NCBI GenBank assembly: GCA_963576475.1
Contig: OY754972.1
Span: 7,459,427 to 7,523,426, forward strand
Direction of reading: 5' to 3'
DNA length: 64,000 nt
Source of the DNA: Molanna angustata
Lineage: Eukaryota > Arthropoda > Insecta > Trichoptera > Molannidae
The stretch's first letter is position 1. Every line of letters begins with the position of its first letter. Position numbers and translations under genes: made by a program. This document shows positions 33,401 to 45,965 of the stretch, one piece after another. The notes under the pieces were generated by a model. The model searched no databases. It saw nothing but the letters and a program-made list of their open reading frames with translations, and was not told where the DNA came from.

Positions 33401-35100
33401 TGATGTAAATCTGTATCTGACAGGGTTCATAAAAGCTGTAATTTATGTAACTAAAACTGACACTGTACCATGATTAATACAAGCCTAGGGTTGCCAGTAG
33501 AAATTTGAAAAAATGAGGATTCTTTCTCGAAAAAGAGACCATTGGCAACTTTTGGAGACGCGTGCATTTGCAGTTCATTACTTTTATTTATCTTAAAAGC
33601 TCCAAAGCTTTATACGAACGTCATGTCATTTCAAATCTTGTAAACATTACGAAATCTCTTGCAACGGAGCTACTCTTGTTTGTATTTCGCAACATCCGAC
33701 TGCATCATGCAATCTTTTTAAATGCGCCGAAAAGTTGAAAGGTATACACAGAAAAGGAACATTATAAACACATTAGAGATGAGTAATAACCGAATTGATT
33801 TTAGAATCTTGATCGAATAAGAATAATAATTTATTTAATTTCTCCACTTTAGAATACATTACACAACCAAGACCTAGAATTTTACACACATACGCAATCA
33901 AGATCTTTAATTTTAGTTTAACCAGATATATCCTTATTTATTTATTTTATTTATTTAGCTAACATACAGTATTTTTTTCAATATAAAAAATTAAGTCAAC
34001 AAACTTCAAAAACAAGACAGTATCACCAAAATATGGATGAACGGTTCGCTTAAACAAAAAATTATTTAAAAAAATATTTATTTTACTTCATGTACAATAC
34101 TCATAGTCGTACTCAGATGCGTACTCATAGTCATGAGGCAATTTCATCCAACCAACCGAAGCTACATTATTTACGTGATGCCATAAATAATGTAGTAGCA
34201 GATACATTAAATTAATAACGAAAAAAACAAACACGCAATAACATTATTAAATGTAAAGTCACAGCAACAAAGAAATGAGGGAGATAGAGGATGGGGGAGG
34301 AGTGTCAAATAAGAGTGATTAGACAGGTATAACAGCTTTAGTCTTTTTTGTTTGAAAAGTTGAATCGATTGACAATCAAAATTAATTAAAAATTGTAAAT
34401 GCATACGAGCTACGTGTCAAAGACTTATGTTGCGTTGTGCCACTTCAAATTTTAAAAGATTGGTTATTTAGACCTAGGAAGTTTACCTTTACACTAAACA
34501 ATAAAACCAAAATATGTGGCCTTTTATCCTGCAATTTACTTTGCTTGGTAGATATGTTACAATATTCAGTATTAGTAATTTTCACCATCGCATAAAGAGT
34601 CTTTTTTTATTTACTTAAATAAATGGACAACGTACAATAATATTTTTTAAACAAATATAATAAATAAGAAGAACAACATAAGTAATTGTTACTTAATCAG
34701 CCCACCTTTGATTTCATGGTGCATTGTACTCACTGCTGGTAACAAAACAATTAATTATTCCTGTATAACGTGGCTTCTGAAAAGGGTCTTGGACATACAG
34801 AATATGTCCACGGACCTGATCTTTTCCAAATTATTATACTAGTATTCACCATAGTTTGATGGTAAACAGTATATCGGTCTAATCTCTCTAGGATTATACA
34901 ATGACAAATTTAATGATTGAAGGATACTTGGAGCTTGATACTTCTGTGTTAACCAAAACCGATTGCAATACCAAATCTTCTGCAACTATTTGCTTGAAAT
35001 TACTAAAAGTCATTCTAGCAGAAAGAATGTTAATTTGGCAACAAAATCAAAATGTAGAAGCGACATATTTCAATAAAAAGACCGGACCAAAATCAATTCA
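30420..35100. other. Long intergenic stretch, no supported gene
   Basis: Contains a small tandem duplication (TTATAAATTAACATATAGGA twice, 31453-31503, period 28) and a LINE-tail relic GGCAATTTCATCCAACCAAC at about 34138-34158. Otherwise AT-rich with only chance frames. Confidence 0.5.
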
Positions 35101-35154
35101 ATAGTCTTTCATTTGCCCATCACTTTACAAACGTTGCATCTAAATATTATTATT

Positions 35155-35330
35155 CACAGACGATGGAGAGACATCACGTTAGGGCATGGCGTGCATTTAT
35201 TTCTTAAGATCTTCTTCGGACACGACGGCTGCGGACCGGCAAAAGAGATCGACGTGCAGCATCCAAAAAATAAACAAACAAAACAGGCGATCGTTAAAAC
35301 GGACGAGACACGCGCCCTTTTTAAATGTTT
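35155..35330. other. Unassigned G+C-elevated segment
   Basis: About 48% G+C, with open frames on both strands, none recognisable. The CAGACGATGG start has the look of a splice acceptor on the plus strand, but no donor or partner exon is evident. Listed because base composition departs from its neighbours. Confidence 0.2.
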
Positions 35331-35470
35331 TGAATGATACTGAATAAGCAAAAACATACACAATATTAGCTGTGTTGAATGAAAATGTACACATCGCATC
35401 ATATTATGTTGCTCAAACGCCATATATACCTATATGAAAGGCTATTTTCTAGGGCATATTTACCCACTTA

Positions 35471-35617
35471 TTGCAGTCTTAAGAAAACTTAACACTCAAC
35501 GTTACGATCAGATAGCACTGTCCATTATCATATAGGGATAATGGTAATATGATAATGGAAAATACTATCTGTTCGAAACGTTGGGTGTCAAAAAACAGCT
35601 TTTATCAAGACTACAAT
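35471..35617. repeat. Foldback element, about 65-bp imperfect arms
   Basis: Left 35471-35533 and right 35547-35617 pair with about 20% mismatch and small gaps. The strongest match is CCATTATCATAT/ATATGATAATGG beside a 13-base loop. Outer parts pair CAGTCTTAAG with CAAGACTACA and AACACTCAACGTT with AACGTTGGGTGT. Confidence 0.65.
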
Positions 35618-35794
35618 CGCGGGAAACCATAGAACCCATAATTTTTTACCCGCGAAAATCTTAATATTAACATTTTATATTTTCATATATATACATAATT
35701 AAATATGGCGCCGTTTTCATGAAACCTTAAGGGCCATAGCATCAAGATATAGGTAGGTACTGCAGATTTTAATCATTTTTCGTTTTATGTAATA

Positions 35795-36525
35795 CATATA
35801 TACCGTCACGGCATATCCCATAATGTGGGGTAGTCAGCGACAGGTGTACGGGTGGGTATTACATTGTAAAAGAAAGCACGACAAGTGCGGGATGCCCACA
35901 TACTGGTCTCGTCTCGTTTAAAAAAGCAACACTTAAGCCGGTTGCAGACCTAAAGCTAAGCTAAGTTAGTTTAGCTTAGCTTGTATAGCTGAGGTCGTTT
36001 TTCATACGAGTGTGCAGACCGCAAACTATGTGAGCTAGCATGAAAAATGACCTCAGCTATGCGAGCTAAGCTAAATTAACTTAGTGTGATATTATCTTCG
36101 TGTCGTCGGAGATTCCCGAATGCGGAATCGGACGCATTCGTATATTGAATAAGCGGCGGGCCATTCTTTGCCTTAGGCCTACATAGTTAACATCGTACGT
36201 CATGTAAATTATTGTTTTGTTATATTTTGCGTGTATATTTTAAGATCTGTAATGTGTATTATTAAATATATTATATGTAAAATAAAGTCAATTTGAATAG
36301 CATTCTAGACTTGTTATCTACATATATAACACTTATGTAAATAACAGTTTTTTAGCGTTTAGCTTTTGATCTGCAAACGGCTTTAGAATGAATGGTGAAT
36401 CGTCATTGCTGAACTTTGTGAGTTTTCATTAATTTGCCTGAAGTATTTTCGATTACCAGGGGCCCTTACGGGGCACCCGAAAACTATTGTAGAAAAGAGT
36501 GGAAGCACTATTCTAATCTGGTGTC
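35795..36525 (-). repeat. Short interspersed repeat copy 4, split by a MITE
   Basis: The 3' half (35795-35932) and 5' half (36386-36525) together match 52.99-53.28 kb in reverse complement, running from GAATAGTGCTTCCACTC through CGAAAATACTTCAGGC and GGTCTCGTCTCG-complement to ATGCCGTGAC. The two halves are separated only by the complete MITE at 35936-36382, giving a clear nested order of insertion. Confidence 0.75.
35936..36382. mobile_element. PIF/Harbinger-like MITE with TTA target duplication
   Basis: The 447-base element starts AGCCGGTTGCAGACCTAAAGCT and ends with the complement, AGCTTTTGATCTGCAAACGGCT, and is flanked by TTA at 35933-35935 and 36383-36385. A three-base TWA duplication is characteristic of PIF/Harbinger transposases. 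An inner palindrome has arms TATAGCTGAGGTCGTTTTTC and GAAAAATGACCTCAGCTATG around a loop with CAGACCGCAAACTATGTGAG. There is no transposase. It sits inside copy 4 of the short interspersed repeat. A truncated sister copy is at 24712. Confidence 0.8.
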
Positions 36526-36529
36526 TCAT

Positions 36530-37890
36530 GGCTAATACTTTGAGTACTTTTATACAAATATTTTATTTGCTTAGCTGGGCACTATGAAGAAACATTGCCA
36601 AGAATGTAACATGAATGAGGAAGATGTTTGTTTTACCAAGTATCGTGTAGATAAACTGAAAGGGCACAGTTATGAAGACGAAGCCATGTTTTATGGAGAA
36701 GCTCAGAGCAATTCGTTTTCATGTTGACTTATTTATATAATGTTTGCAAGACAGATCCCAGTGCGATGTTCAACTTATTAAACGAATTTAGGTCAAGTTT
36801 ACCTGCGGTTGAAAATCGTTACTTCCTAAACACGCCGTGTCCGTGCACCAGATGTTGGTAAATAATATCAAATTCTCGTATAATGAACCCAGAACTATTT
36901 AGATTACAGTTTTTCAACATAAACACGTTTTTTTTTAATTCCGTTACTCGGATGTGTAGATTTTATAATACCTACTTTACATATCAATAACGACATAGAT
37001 ATTTTTGGTGACATTCAGAAGAAAACTTTCCACTTTAAATTAACCACAGATAATATGGAAGTAAACTTTCAGTATACTTCAGATGTGTCACTCAATACAT
37101 AGAAGCTGTAACCGGATAATCATAAGGTTTCTTACATCTCCGCTATAGGGGCAATGAATACGCGACCGGTCCACGGCAAATTTAAATTTCCATTTTAAAA
37201 TGTTTCCAGCTTTGAGGAATGGATTCAAGGATAACTTAAATAAAAAATAACCATTTTTCAATCATTATTTATTAAAAAAAACACATATGATGGATTTAAT
37301 TTGCAATATTTCAAAAATCATGCCAAATAATTCATAAAATACATTGTTCTAAATAAAATGTGCATTGTAGATTATTAGGTTTTTTTAAATTATTTTCCAC
37401 AAAGAAAGATTTAATACTGATTTTCGGAAAACTATATAACTTCACTTCGCCGTATTTCACTTGACAATTTATTCAAAACACAACAAAACTTGTCAGCCAT
37501 CTTGCGAAGATAATCGAAAAACACAAAAAGCTGGCAATAGATTAACACCATCACCATCACATGGCGTGATAGTGTGTATGTAGATGAACACCGAAAACAA
37601 CAAGAATTTTACAAAATCACACGTGTTATATTTATTATTTGGTTTACTTCAAGATTTTAAAGGATCAAAATGTTTCGCGTCACAACAAACAACAAAACAC
37701 AACTGAAGTATGCTGAAGGTCTGAAAATTTTACATTGCATTTTCAAAAATACCAACATAAAAAATAAATAAATAGCGCCACCTTTGGAGATGTAAGCGTA
37801 AAGTAAAACCAGTGCTACCAATAGAGTGCCAACGGCGTGAAATTAACCACAGATAAACTAGCTTTTTTTGTTTTATTTTCTAGCTATATT
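36530..37890. other. Intergenic stretch, no supported gene
   Basis: No recognisable element or frame. AATTAACCACAGATAA occurs twice (about 37037 and 37843), a short direct repeat of unknown meaning. Confidence 0.5.
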
Positions 37891-37898
37891 TTTTCTCT

Positions 37899-38208
37899 TT
37901 TTTATCTGTTTGTGCTTAGTTACATCTTTTATAGTACATATTGCTTTCCTTTTTATCTGTTTGTGCTTAGTTACATCTTTTATAGTACATATTGCTTTCC
38001 TTTTTATCTGTTTGTGCTTAGTTACATCTTTTATAGTACATATTGCTTTCCTTTTTATCTGTTTGTGCTTAGTTACATCTTTTATAGTACATATTGCTTT
38101 CCTTTTTATCTGTTTGTGCTTAGTTACATCTTTTATAGTACATATTGCTTTCCTTTTTATCTGTTTGTGCTTAGTTACATCTTTTATAGTACATATTGCT
38201 TTCCTTTT
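37899..38208. repeat. 51-bp minisatellite, six near-identical copies
   Basis: Unit: TTTTTATCTGTTTGTGCTTA, GTTACATCTTTTATAGTACA, TATTGCTTTCC. Six copies are virtually identical, so expansion is recent. Because 51 is divisible by three, long open frames run through it in two plus-strand frames and encode 17-residue repeats (for example FYLFVLSYIFYSTYCFP). They are a by-product of the array; no start context, splice site or conserved flank supports a gene. Confidence 0.95.
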
Positions 38209-38454
38209 TGTTAATATCTTTCATTATTTTTCTTTAATGTGATGTTTTCATTTTTATAGGTATAGACTCTTTTAAGGTATTTTCACTGTCTCATAAATTC
38301 GCACGCCAACTTTTAATGCAGGATGTGGCAACTTGTAATTGGCTGATCAGTTTTGTAATAGCTTGCCCTTATTTTATGGAACTATGATGTATAATAAATT
38401 GAAAAAATAAAATAAATTTATAATTTTATAAATTATAATGTTTACATGTTAGTA

Positions 38455-38640
38455 ACTCAATCACGCGAAAACGGCTGAGAGATTTTGGATGAAATTTGGC
38501 ATAAAGATATGTATATCCTAGAAAAGGCTAGATATTTTATATATTTTTATTATTTTTTTTTATTTTTTTTTTTTTTTATATATTTTTATTTTTGTCTATA
38601 TATTTTTTTACATTCATTCTTATTTTCATTGAATAAAAAT
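38455..38640 (+). repeat. RTE-like 3' end motif followed by T-rich repeats
   Basis: AACTCAATCACGCGAAAACGG, GAGAGATTTTGGATGAAATTTGG and GATATGTATATCCTAGAAAAGG resemble words common near the 3' ends of RTE-type LINEs in arthropods. A poly-T/ATTTTT stretch follows. No coding part. Confidence 0.35.
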
Positions 38641-38819
38641 CATGTTAGAGCCGAGCATGCGATTACCAAGTCGGAAAATTTTTTGTATTTGCATTTACTA
38701 TGGAAAATTGTCAATAATCAATTCAACAACAATGGGATATATAGCGCGATGTTAAATGAATGAAGTAAATACACTATGACGATTTGGAAATTTGTAAATG
38801 AGATGTAATCACAAAAGAA

Positions 38820-39600
38820 ACACTTCACGTCACTAACGCCATCTGTTAAGAAATAGTTCTTACTGTCAATCATGTATCTTCATATCCATAAGTTTTTCAA
38901 TTTTGTCTTTTTAATCTTATTTGGATTTGATTCTTTTAGACTTTTTTTGAGAACGCTTTGATGTAAAGGAATTGGTATACAAACAAGGAAATGCTTACAT
39001 CCATCCACCCCATTTTCATTTTCGTGTCTTGTATGATCGAAAAAAGCTCCGCGCTAAAATTTATCAGCTAAGCTAAAAGGGATTTCATCAAAATCTAAAA
39101 TGTCAAATTTATATGTAAGTACCCGAATGTCGCACAGCGAAAGCGGAATTTGGCGTTTCATGAAGTGTCTTGGGGAGTCGATTTAGAAATCCAGCCAAAA
39201 ATAAATACTACAATTACTAATTTGCCAAGTCATTGTTTCTAAGCATTGCAGAGTTGATTTAAAGCAGAGTTTCAAAATATATAAAGAGTAAGAATAAACT
39301 TCGGATAATTTTGAGATTTGAAATCTCAAATTGATTGTCCTACAAGTACATTTTGAAATGGACGGGACACGTATCCGGAAGCTCGGACGATAAGTGGACA
39401 AAGAGTGTGCTGACTGACCCGGATGCAAACTGCACATGACAGGACTCTTTGATTAAAATATTATCATAACTACAAGCAAATAACAACAAGGTAATCACCA
39501 AAACAACAGCCTTCTTTTTAAATAGTCTTCAAAGTTGATCAATACATAAAATGAACAAGAATGATTAATTATCGACGAAGTTTTAATTTGGTAGAATTCC
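38820..39600. other. Intergenic stretch, no supported gene
   Basis: Nothing recognisable on either strand. Confidence 0.5.
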
Positions 39601-39608
39601 ATTATAAG

Positions 39609-39818
39609 TTATATCTATAATTAAAAGTAAAGACTTTTTGATTCTACATTAATTTTATTCTGCGCGATAGGCCTATTTCGCCTTGTTAATATAAATATAA
39701 TAATAGTATAATAATAGTAAATAAGCTAGTTAATGCCCAAACAAAGCGAAATAGGCCTATCGCGCAGAATAAAATTAATGTAGAATCAAAAAGTCTTTAC
39801 TTTTAATTATAGATATAA
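39609..39818. repeat. Perfect inverted repeat, 73-bp arms, 64-base loop
   Basis: 39609-39681 and 39746-39818 are exact reverse complements over 73 bases. The arm ends at GCGCGATAGGCCTATTTCGC next to the loop, which is AT-rich with repeated ATAATAGTA. Absence of any mismatch implies recent origin or gene conversion between arms. No target duplication or transposon terminus is recognised. Confidence 0.9.
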
Positions 39819-40576
39819 CAAGAATGACCTTTAGATCTAGCCCTGTGGCACCCCAAATTTTCTTCAACGAATTCAAAGATTTTTGATTTTGTACGTTGAA
39901 ATATAGGAATTGTTCTGATAAAAAAAGTATCAGAATATCCACACTTAAAACAAAGAGCTTCATGAATGACGGAGTCGAAAAAATCGCTACTAATGTTACC
40001 AGATTCGATGTCTGTCAGAAAACATCACGTATTCTGTAATAATATCAGACATTCGGGGAGTTGCTAGTAAATTTTTGAATTCTTTCGATCCATATTCCAC
40101 ATTTTACATTTAAGTTCATGGGCATATCATGATCTGCCAAATTGTACGATAGGTCTGCGACAGTATGTAAGTATGTACCTACAGCAGCACCATGCCACGT
40201 TTTGATATGTAAGTAAGTATATGGATAAATTGTAAATGGGATACAACCCATTACCAAGATTGACATTGATAAATTGAAGGTATGAGTGACTCATCCGTCG
40301 TTCGTACCGTTTTCATACGAAAGCACAGACAACATTTGCTTACGATAATGTTGTTTGTAAACATTTAATAGTAAAATATTCTACATATTAAGTAAATACC
40401 TACATATGTGTATTTATGATCTTTCAATTTCATTATAAATATTTACAAAGGGAATCGCAATTGATGAAATTACTCTAATGTATTATAAAACTCTTTACAC
40501 CCAGTGGCAAGTTTATTTCGAGAAATATTCCAAGATCTAAAACTGATGTAATTTTTGAAACTTTTATACACTCATT

Positions 40577-40644
40577 TTTTTTTTTTTTTTTTTTTTTCGC
40601 TACTCTCACCACCACCCGCTCTGCCTATGGGGACTGTAATAATG
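40577..40644 (-). mobile_element. Very short poly-A retroposed fragment with 17-bp target duplication
   Basis: ACTTTTATACACTCATT occurs at 40560-40576 and 40645-40661. Between them, on the minus strand, 45 bases ending GGCAGAGCGGGTGGTGGTGA, GAGTAGCG are followed by an A-tail of about 23 bases. The 3' sequence is the same as at the end of the 26602-26915 insert. This is a classic target-primed insertion truncated almost to its tail. Confidence 0.8.
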
Positions 40645-40661
40645 ACTTTTATACACTCATT

Positions 40662-43600
40662 ACTTAAATATAAAACCAATTATTCATATTCCAACTATCG
40701 ATTCGTTCATGAGAATTCAATTCTCTGAATGAATCGAAATTATTAAGCCAAGATGCGTGTACGAAGGAACATTTTGTATGGTGTAGTGGACTTTTTGCAT
40801 GCTAATAACACCAACTAGAGGCCTCGCAGCATATATGTTCCCATACATGGATTTACTCAGAATTCGGAGTAGAATATTTCATGTGAGTTTTGTTTGTCTG
40901 TGTGTGTGTCTGTCTGTCCCCCCCTTATAACTTTTGATCCGCTGAATTTACAGAGCCCAAAATTTCAAAATATATACACTTATAAGTTATAAGCCTACAA
41001 AACTTTTATACTCAGAATGGTGAATTTTTGATTCAGTCAGGGGTTATCAACTTTTGAATTTTTGGTTTATTTTTCCATATATCTCAGAAACCATAAAAGC
41101 TAGAACGCTGAAAATTGGTACAAACATAGACAAATACAAAAACTCAAATTGGTTTTTTCAAAAAAAATCCAGGGTTTCTCAAACATTTTTTATTAAGAAA
41201 AATATTTTTTTATGATAAATTTATGAGTTTAACTGCCTATATTTCCATTTTTTTTAAAAATATCGAAAAAAGCCGAAACACCCCAACTAGATAATTTAAT
41301 TTTCTATAAAAAATATTAACATTGTATTAGCACATCTCAAATTTTTTTTAACAATTTTTATAAAAATTGAATTTAGTGACGACATTGCTTCATACAATTT
41401 GTCTGGCAGTCGCCTACTCACAATATCTAAGAAGTGATACTTATCTTCAAACATACAAACATACATACATACCATCATGCTGTTTTCATATTCTGGGTAG
41501 GATCAAAGGACTGACCTCTATACGATCCTATCTTGAAATACATCCCTAGGTACATGTCTTGTATAGAAAACCAAATATCTTAAAATATTAAATAATTTGT
41601 ATTTATGGGTTTATAGTTTGGTACTTATTCTTCAACTATACGTACTATCGCTATCGACAGTTGGATCTCATGTGTTACATGCAACTAGTCATATTTATAT
41701 ATAAGTACTAATATGGAGACCTGCAAAGAATTATCGACAGACTAAAATAAATTCAGAAAGAGTACCTACACTATTTAAAATTAGCAGACTGTGTTAAGTC
41801 ATAAAGGTTACAGTACTATGCGAAAATAAACATTTTCGTCGTAACAAGTAAAGCAAGTGTATACAAACGCAAACATGTGCATAGGTACTCAAAGTAAAAA
41901 TGTATGTAGGTCAATATACCATGTCTCGTTCAGCAAATTTCCTGTTAGATGTTCAATGTTTGCATCTGCATCAGCATCCACTTAAGAGTTGATGTGCTGA
42001 CACGTTTTCAAGAGCAACTTGTTACTTGTGCTGTGCAATCACTATCGAAACAAAGTTTAATAAAATAATTATAGTCATGGTTTAAACAACTAATGGGGAT
42101 ATGACATCATTGAGTATTGCTCATAATTTCAATCAAAAAGTTCCCAACGTCCATAAAACATTTATTTCATGATGGCAAGAAAACTTTCATAGGTTTTCAA
42201 TAACACAACTGAAAAATAGGGTGGTGATGCTGAAGTTAAAGGAGGCCATGGCTCGATACGGGTTGTAGCGCCATCGGAAGAAGAATAATTGAAAAATACA
42301 GCATTGAAAATGCATGAATCAAATATTACTTTCCTAAAAAAGTGGGTAAAATAATTTGCTAAGATTTTTTTCAATGTTTGAAACTGTTACTTAAATTATG
42401 AATATATTATATAAACAAATATAGTTATAGTTATGTTCTAGGTCAATTTAAAATCACAACCATTCGCACATTCTACGATATCGCTCTTGGATAAGCATCG
42501 TCAGAACCATGAACATCAATGGCAGCGATAATCTGAACAATGTTGCCAATAATTCTCTGAGAATTATCGTGTTGCCATTCTTTATTTTCCGTTAAATCAA
42601 TTATTATTATCAATTTGATACTTCAATATCCTACATTCCTTTTAACGTTTCGTCTCTTTTAAGAAATATTTTAACAAATAAATACACGAAATCTAATATC
42701 GGAAGAGTAAGGTAGTTTACAGTTAAGCAAAATCAGTTGTTACAAAACAACGTACCTAATAATAGAAAAGGGGTAGGTCTAAATTTATTTTCTTTGTTCG
42801 AAGGTCTCTGAAGCTTACACATATAGGCACTTATTCCAAATAAAAGCCGAGGATTCATAATGAAAGTCAAAGGTAAAACCGGAGACCTTGCCCAGTTGTT
42901 TAATCTAATTAAATTTAACTCACTCCACGGAGCTGGCAAAGCAAACAATGCCGAAATTTGACCTCACATGAAAAAATATTATCCAGAAACTTGCGAAGAT
43001 GAAGAACAAACAAAATTATTATTATACTTAAATATATAAAGGGTTGTGTTTTATAATAATATGAGATAAGTTTATAATTTTTTGTGATGAAAAGGCAAAT
43101 TTAGTTTTTTTTAATAGCAAGAATACTAATTAATAAAATTAAAAAAAACCCAGTCGATAGATTTATTTATTCTCCTTCGATTGCAGTAAAGTCTACTTCA
43201 TGGGTCCTGCAGTTTTTTTAGCTATTTAAGATAATAAATAAAAAAAGGATCTTATTAAAACTAGTTTTACAAGAAAAGTATTTAACAAATTCAAATTTGA
43301 AAAATAAAATCTCATGGAATTGAATAACGATTTTTAACTGTTTTTTATTCCAAAAAAATATTTATTCTCAACATGTATCTAGTAGTGAGGGCGGCCTTTG
43401 CTAACTATCCGCTAAGAACTGATCTTTATTTTGATATATTTATATTATATTCTAATCGTAATACCGATTGGAATATATGCTTATCGTATGTAGGTAGGTT
43501 TAGCATATATCGGTATATAGTTTCAATCTCGCTCATCATGAGCTCCATAAAAACCATCTACAATATTTGTATTTGTGATTGCGAATGAATTTATGAATGG

Positions 43601-43800
43601 AATGAAACAAAAAAAGGCCACTACAACATAAAAAGAAGGAACGTTAGAAGTCATAATAAGAGATGAAAGGGTAAGACATGATAACGTTGAATTCTGAGTT
43701 TATCTTGGATAGGAAAATGGTGATGGTATACACATAACATAACGATCAAGCAGGAATATTTTTGTTTATAAATAATTTTCAATAAGGTGGCTCAATTGAT
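40662..43800. other. Intergenic stretch, no supported gene
   Basis: Contains a (GT)n/(CTGT)n stretch at 40891-40918 and an ATACAAACATACATACATACC run at about 41451. No gene or bounded element is supported. Small frames at 42.2-43.6 kb have no recognisable features. Confidence 0.5.
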
Positions 43801-44139
43801 TCGACGATAAATAATTCATTGATTGATAAAGCGGGGAGTGGAACTTATCAAAACCATTATGTCAATCTTAATAGCATCGATTATGTTTACTCCAGTTCGG
43901 CAGTCATTCTCGTCGACAAAATAATATGTTAAGATAAAGGTTTCTTGAATAATGTATGGAGAGGGTTTGGGGTAGAAACAACAACATCTGTTGTGGAGGA
44001 ACAACGGAAGAAAATCAACTTGTTTCATCAATATAATAGAAAATATTCCAGGAAGAGAAGTACAGCCCATCGGCACCGGGACAATTCGTCTGATAAGTTT
44101 CATATTCCTTGAACTCAACGGAGCGAAAATTCTATTTAA

Positions 44140-44330
44140 AAAGCAGCAAATCACCATTATCTTCAGGACTGCAACCCTTGGCGGGTCTTGGCTGTCTGCA
44201 AGAAACATCTCCATCATGCTCTGTCCCTGGCTGAAACATTCCAGTTAACTTGGCCTGGTGAACGACAATCCATCGCGACACCGTTCGACCAGCGCAAATT
44301 TGGTTTGCCGACACTTCTTCGCTTCACTCA
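44140..44330 (-). pseudogene. Highly decayed LINE reverse transcriptase end
   Basis: On the minus strand, across frames, the fragments CRQTKFALVERCRDG (from an ancestral GRP.LRW.D), VNWNVSARDRA and TAKTRQGLQS can be read in order. They match the NW..VARDR..WR....AKTH.GL end of non-LTR reverse transcriptases. Frameshifts are frequent. The overlapping longer frames (133 and 85 codons) are not recognisable proteins. Confidence 0.4.
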
Positions 44331-44339
44331 CATCGTTGA

Positions 44340-45540
44340 ATAACACTCTTTTCCAAGAGCTCCAGATTCGCAAGAAGCAGCAAATCACAGAATATTATTA
44401 TCATGCTTACGGCCACTCGTCTGCAAGTGAGAAAAATTCTTCTGATATTTTGCAGTAAAAGCATGCTTGGATAGATATTATGTATTTATAATTTCTAACG
44501 TAACAGACAGAATGTGAGTCAAATACAAAAATGCCCTTTTGAATACAATACATAGTTACCTACCCTGGAATTAACAAAAGCTTAATGTGTCAATGTCGAC
44601 ATTCAATGCTAAAAAAGTTGAAAAAGATGCAAGTAAAAGATATTAAATTAGAAACGTTGCGTTGTATAAGGTGTCATTTGCAGCATTTTCGGTGGACATC
44701 ATATTATGTACAATGACTGCGGAATCACTAAATGAATGGATTTCATAGTAGGTACGATTACGAATTAAAGTAATTTCAAATTATGAAATCAATATTATGA
44801 AAAGCTATGAATTGCTGCGGACTGCGAACGTTCCTCGAATCGTAGAAATTCTGCCTTGGCATAAAATACCTCGTCCAATTCGCTAATGGAGCCAGCCTGA
44901 AAACAGAGGTGTTTGTCTTTTAAATTATTCAACAGAGGAAGCCTTTTTTTTCTTTGGAAGCGAAAGAAAGTTTCGAAGAGGCTGAACATCTGACTCACTG
45001 CGGTATTTCAGATTTACAGCTGAGGAGAGAAAAGCGGGGCCGTTTGAATGGTTGATTTATGTTATGTACGCAGATAAGCGTTGTCAGACACTCGACACTG
45101 TTCATTTAGGGCAATAAACAACGTGGTGGCTATATTAAGACGACGAAGTACGGCCAAAATCACAAATCTTACCTCAAAAGTCTACGTTTGACGTTTCAAT
45201 AGGGTATCTTCCAAAACAAGAATCGTAAATAACTTCCCAAAAGTTTTAGAGGGTTTTTATAAGTGGCAACTGCTCCCAATACAATACAAGAACAATCCCA
45301 GTTCGTTGGAAGACACTAGGATACAAACTGACAATTTGCGACCAGGTGGATATACAGAAACTTGTACACTCTTCACATATTGACCCGTCATATTATGGTA
45401 ACTGAGGTTGATGTTTTGATATCTAATGAAGCGACCACTTTATGCGCTCGAGAAACATTCACGATAACACCTGCTAAAGAGTAGCTACTTATCAAGTAAT
45501 TTGACTCACTACCGCAATGGGATATAATAGTAGGCATTAA
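44340..45540. other. Intergenic stretch, no supported gene
   Basis: The 67-codon minus frame at 44795-44998 reads like a basic helical peptide but has no known match and no supporting signals. Confidence 0.45.
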
Positions 45541-45552
45541 TGAATTTATAAT

Positions 45553-45965
45553 TTTTAGGTTATTTTTTAATTGCATCACAATGTATCTATGTGTGTGTGT
45601 GTGCTGTGTATCTACTATGTGCTACGAAGGTACTATGTATGAAGGTACTTATTCTACTTTATCGATTATAGACATTACATTCGATTATTTTCAAATTTTG
45701 CAACTTTGCATATCTAATATTTGTTTAGACCCCATTAGATTTTGAAGGTTATCTGATCAGTGCTTCTCATTTTTTTCTGTCAAATATATCAAAGTGACCC
45801 CAAGCTCAGGAAACGTTATTTTTAAATTGGTAAATCACATCACTTTCAAAAAAGGGCATTAAAGAATTATCAAGTTTTTCATAGTAAAATATTTAAATAA
45901 AAAATAATTAAACAAACTAATTTAATGAAAATTTTCCAAATTAAATTTAATTACTTAATCATGAC
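45553..45965. repeat. Dispersed repeat, partial copy C of the foldback family body
   Basis: Matches the 3' half of copies A (2940-3420) and B (18970-19705): GGTTATTTTTTAATTGCATC, CAATGTATCTATGTGTG, TACTTTATCGATTATAGAC, CCCATTAGATTTTGAAGG, CAAAGTGACCCCAAGCTCAG and GAAAATTTTCCAAATTAAAT. The loop/arm segment is missing. Confidence 0.65.

Noticed and set aside
37837..38242. Two overlapping long plus-strand frames encoding hydrophobic repeats
   Set aside because: They are phase-shifted readings of a 51-bp tandem array; no start context, splice signals or flanking conservation.
43816..44248. 133-codon minus and 85-codon plus frames
   Set aside because: The region contains a decayed LINE end; neither frame resembles a protein family.
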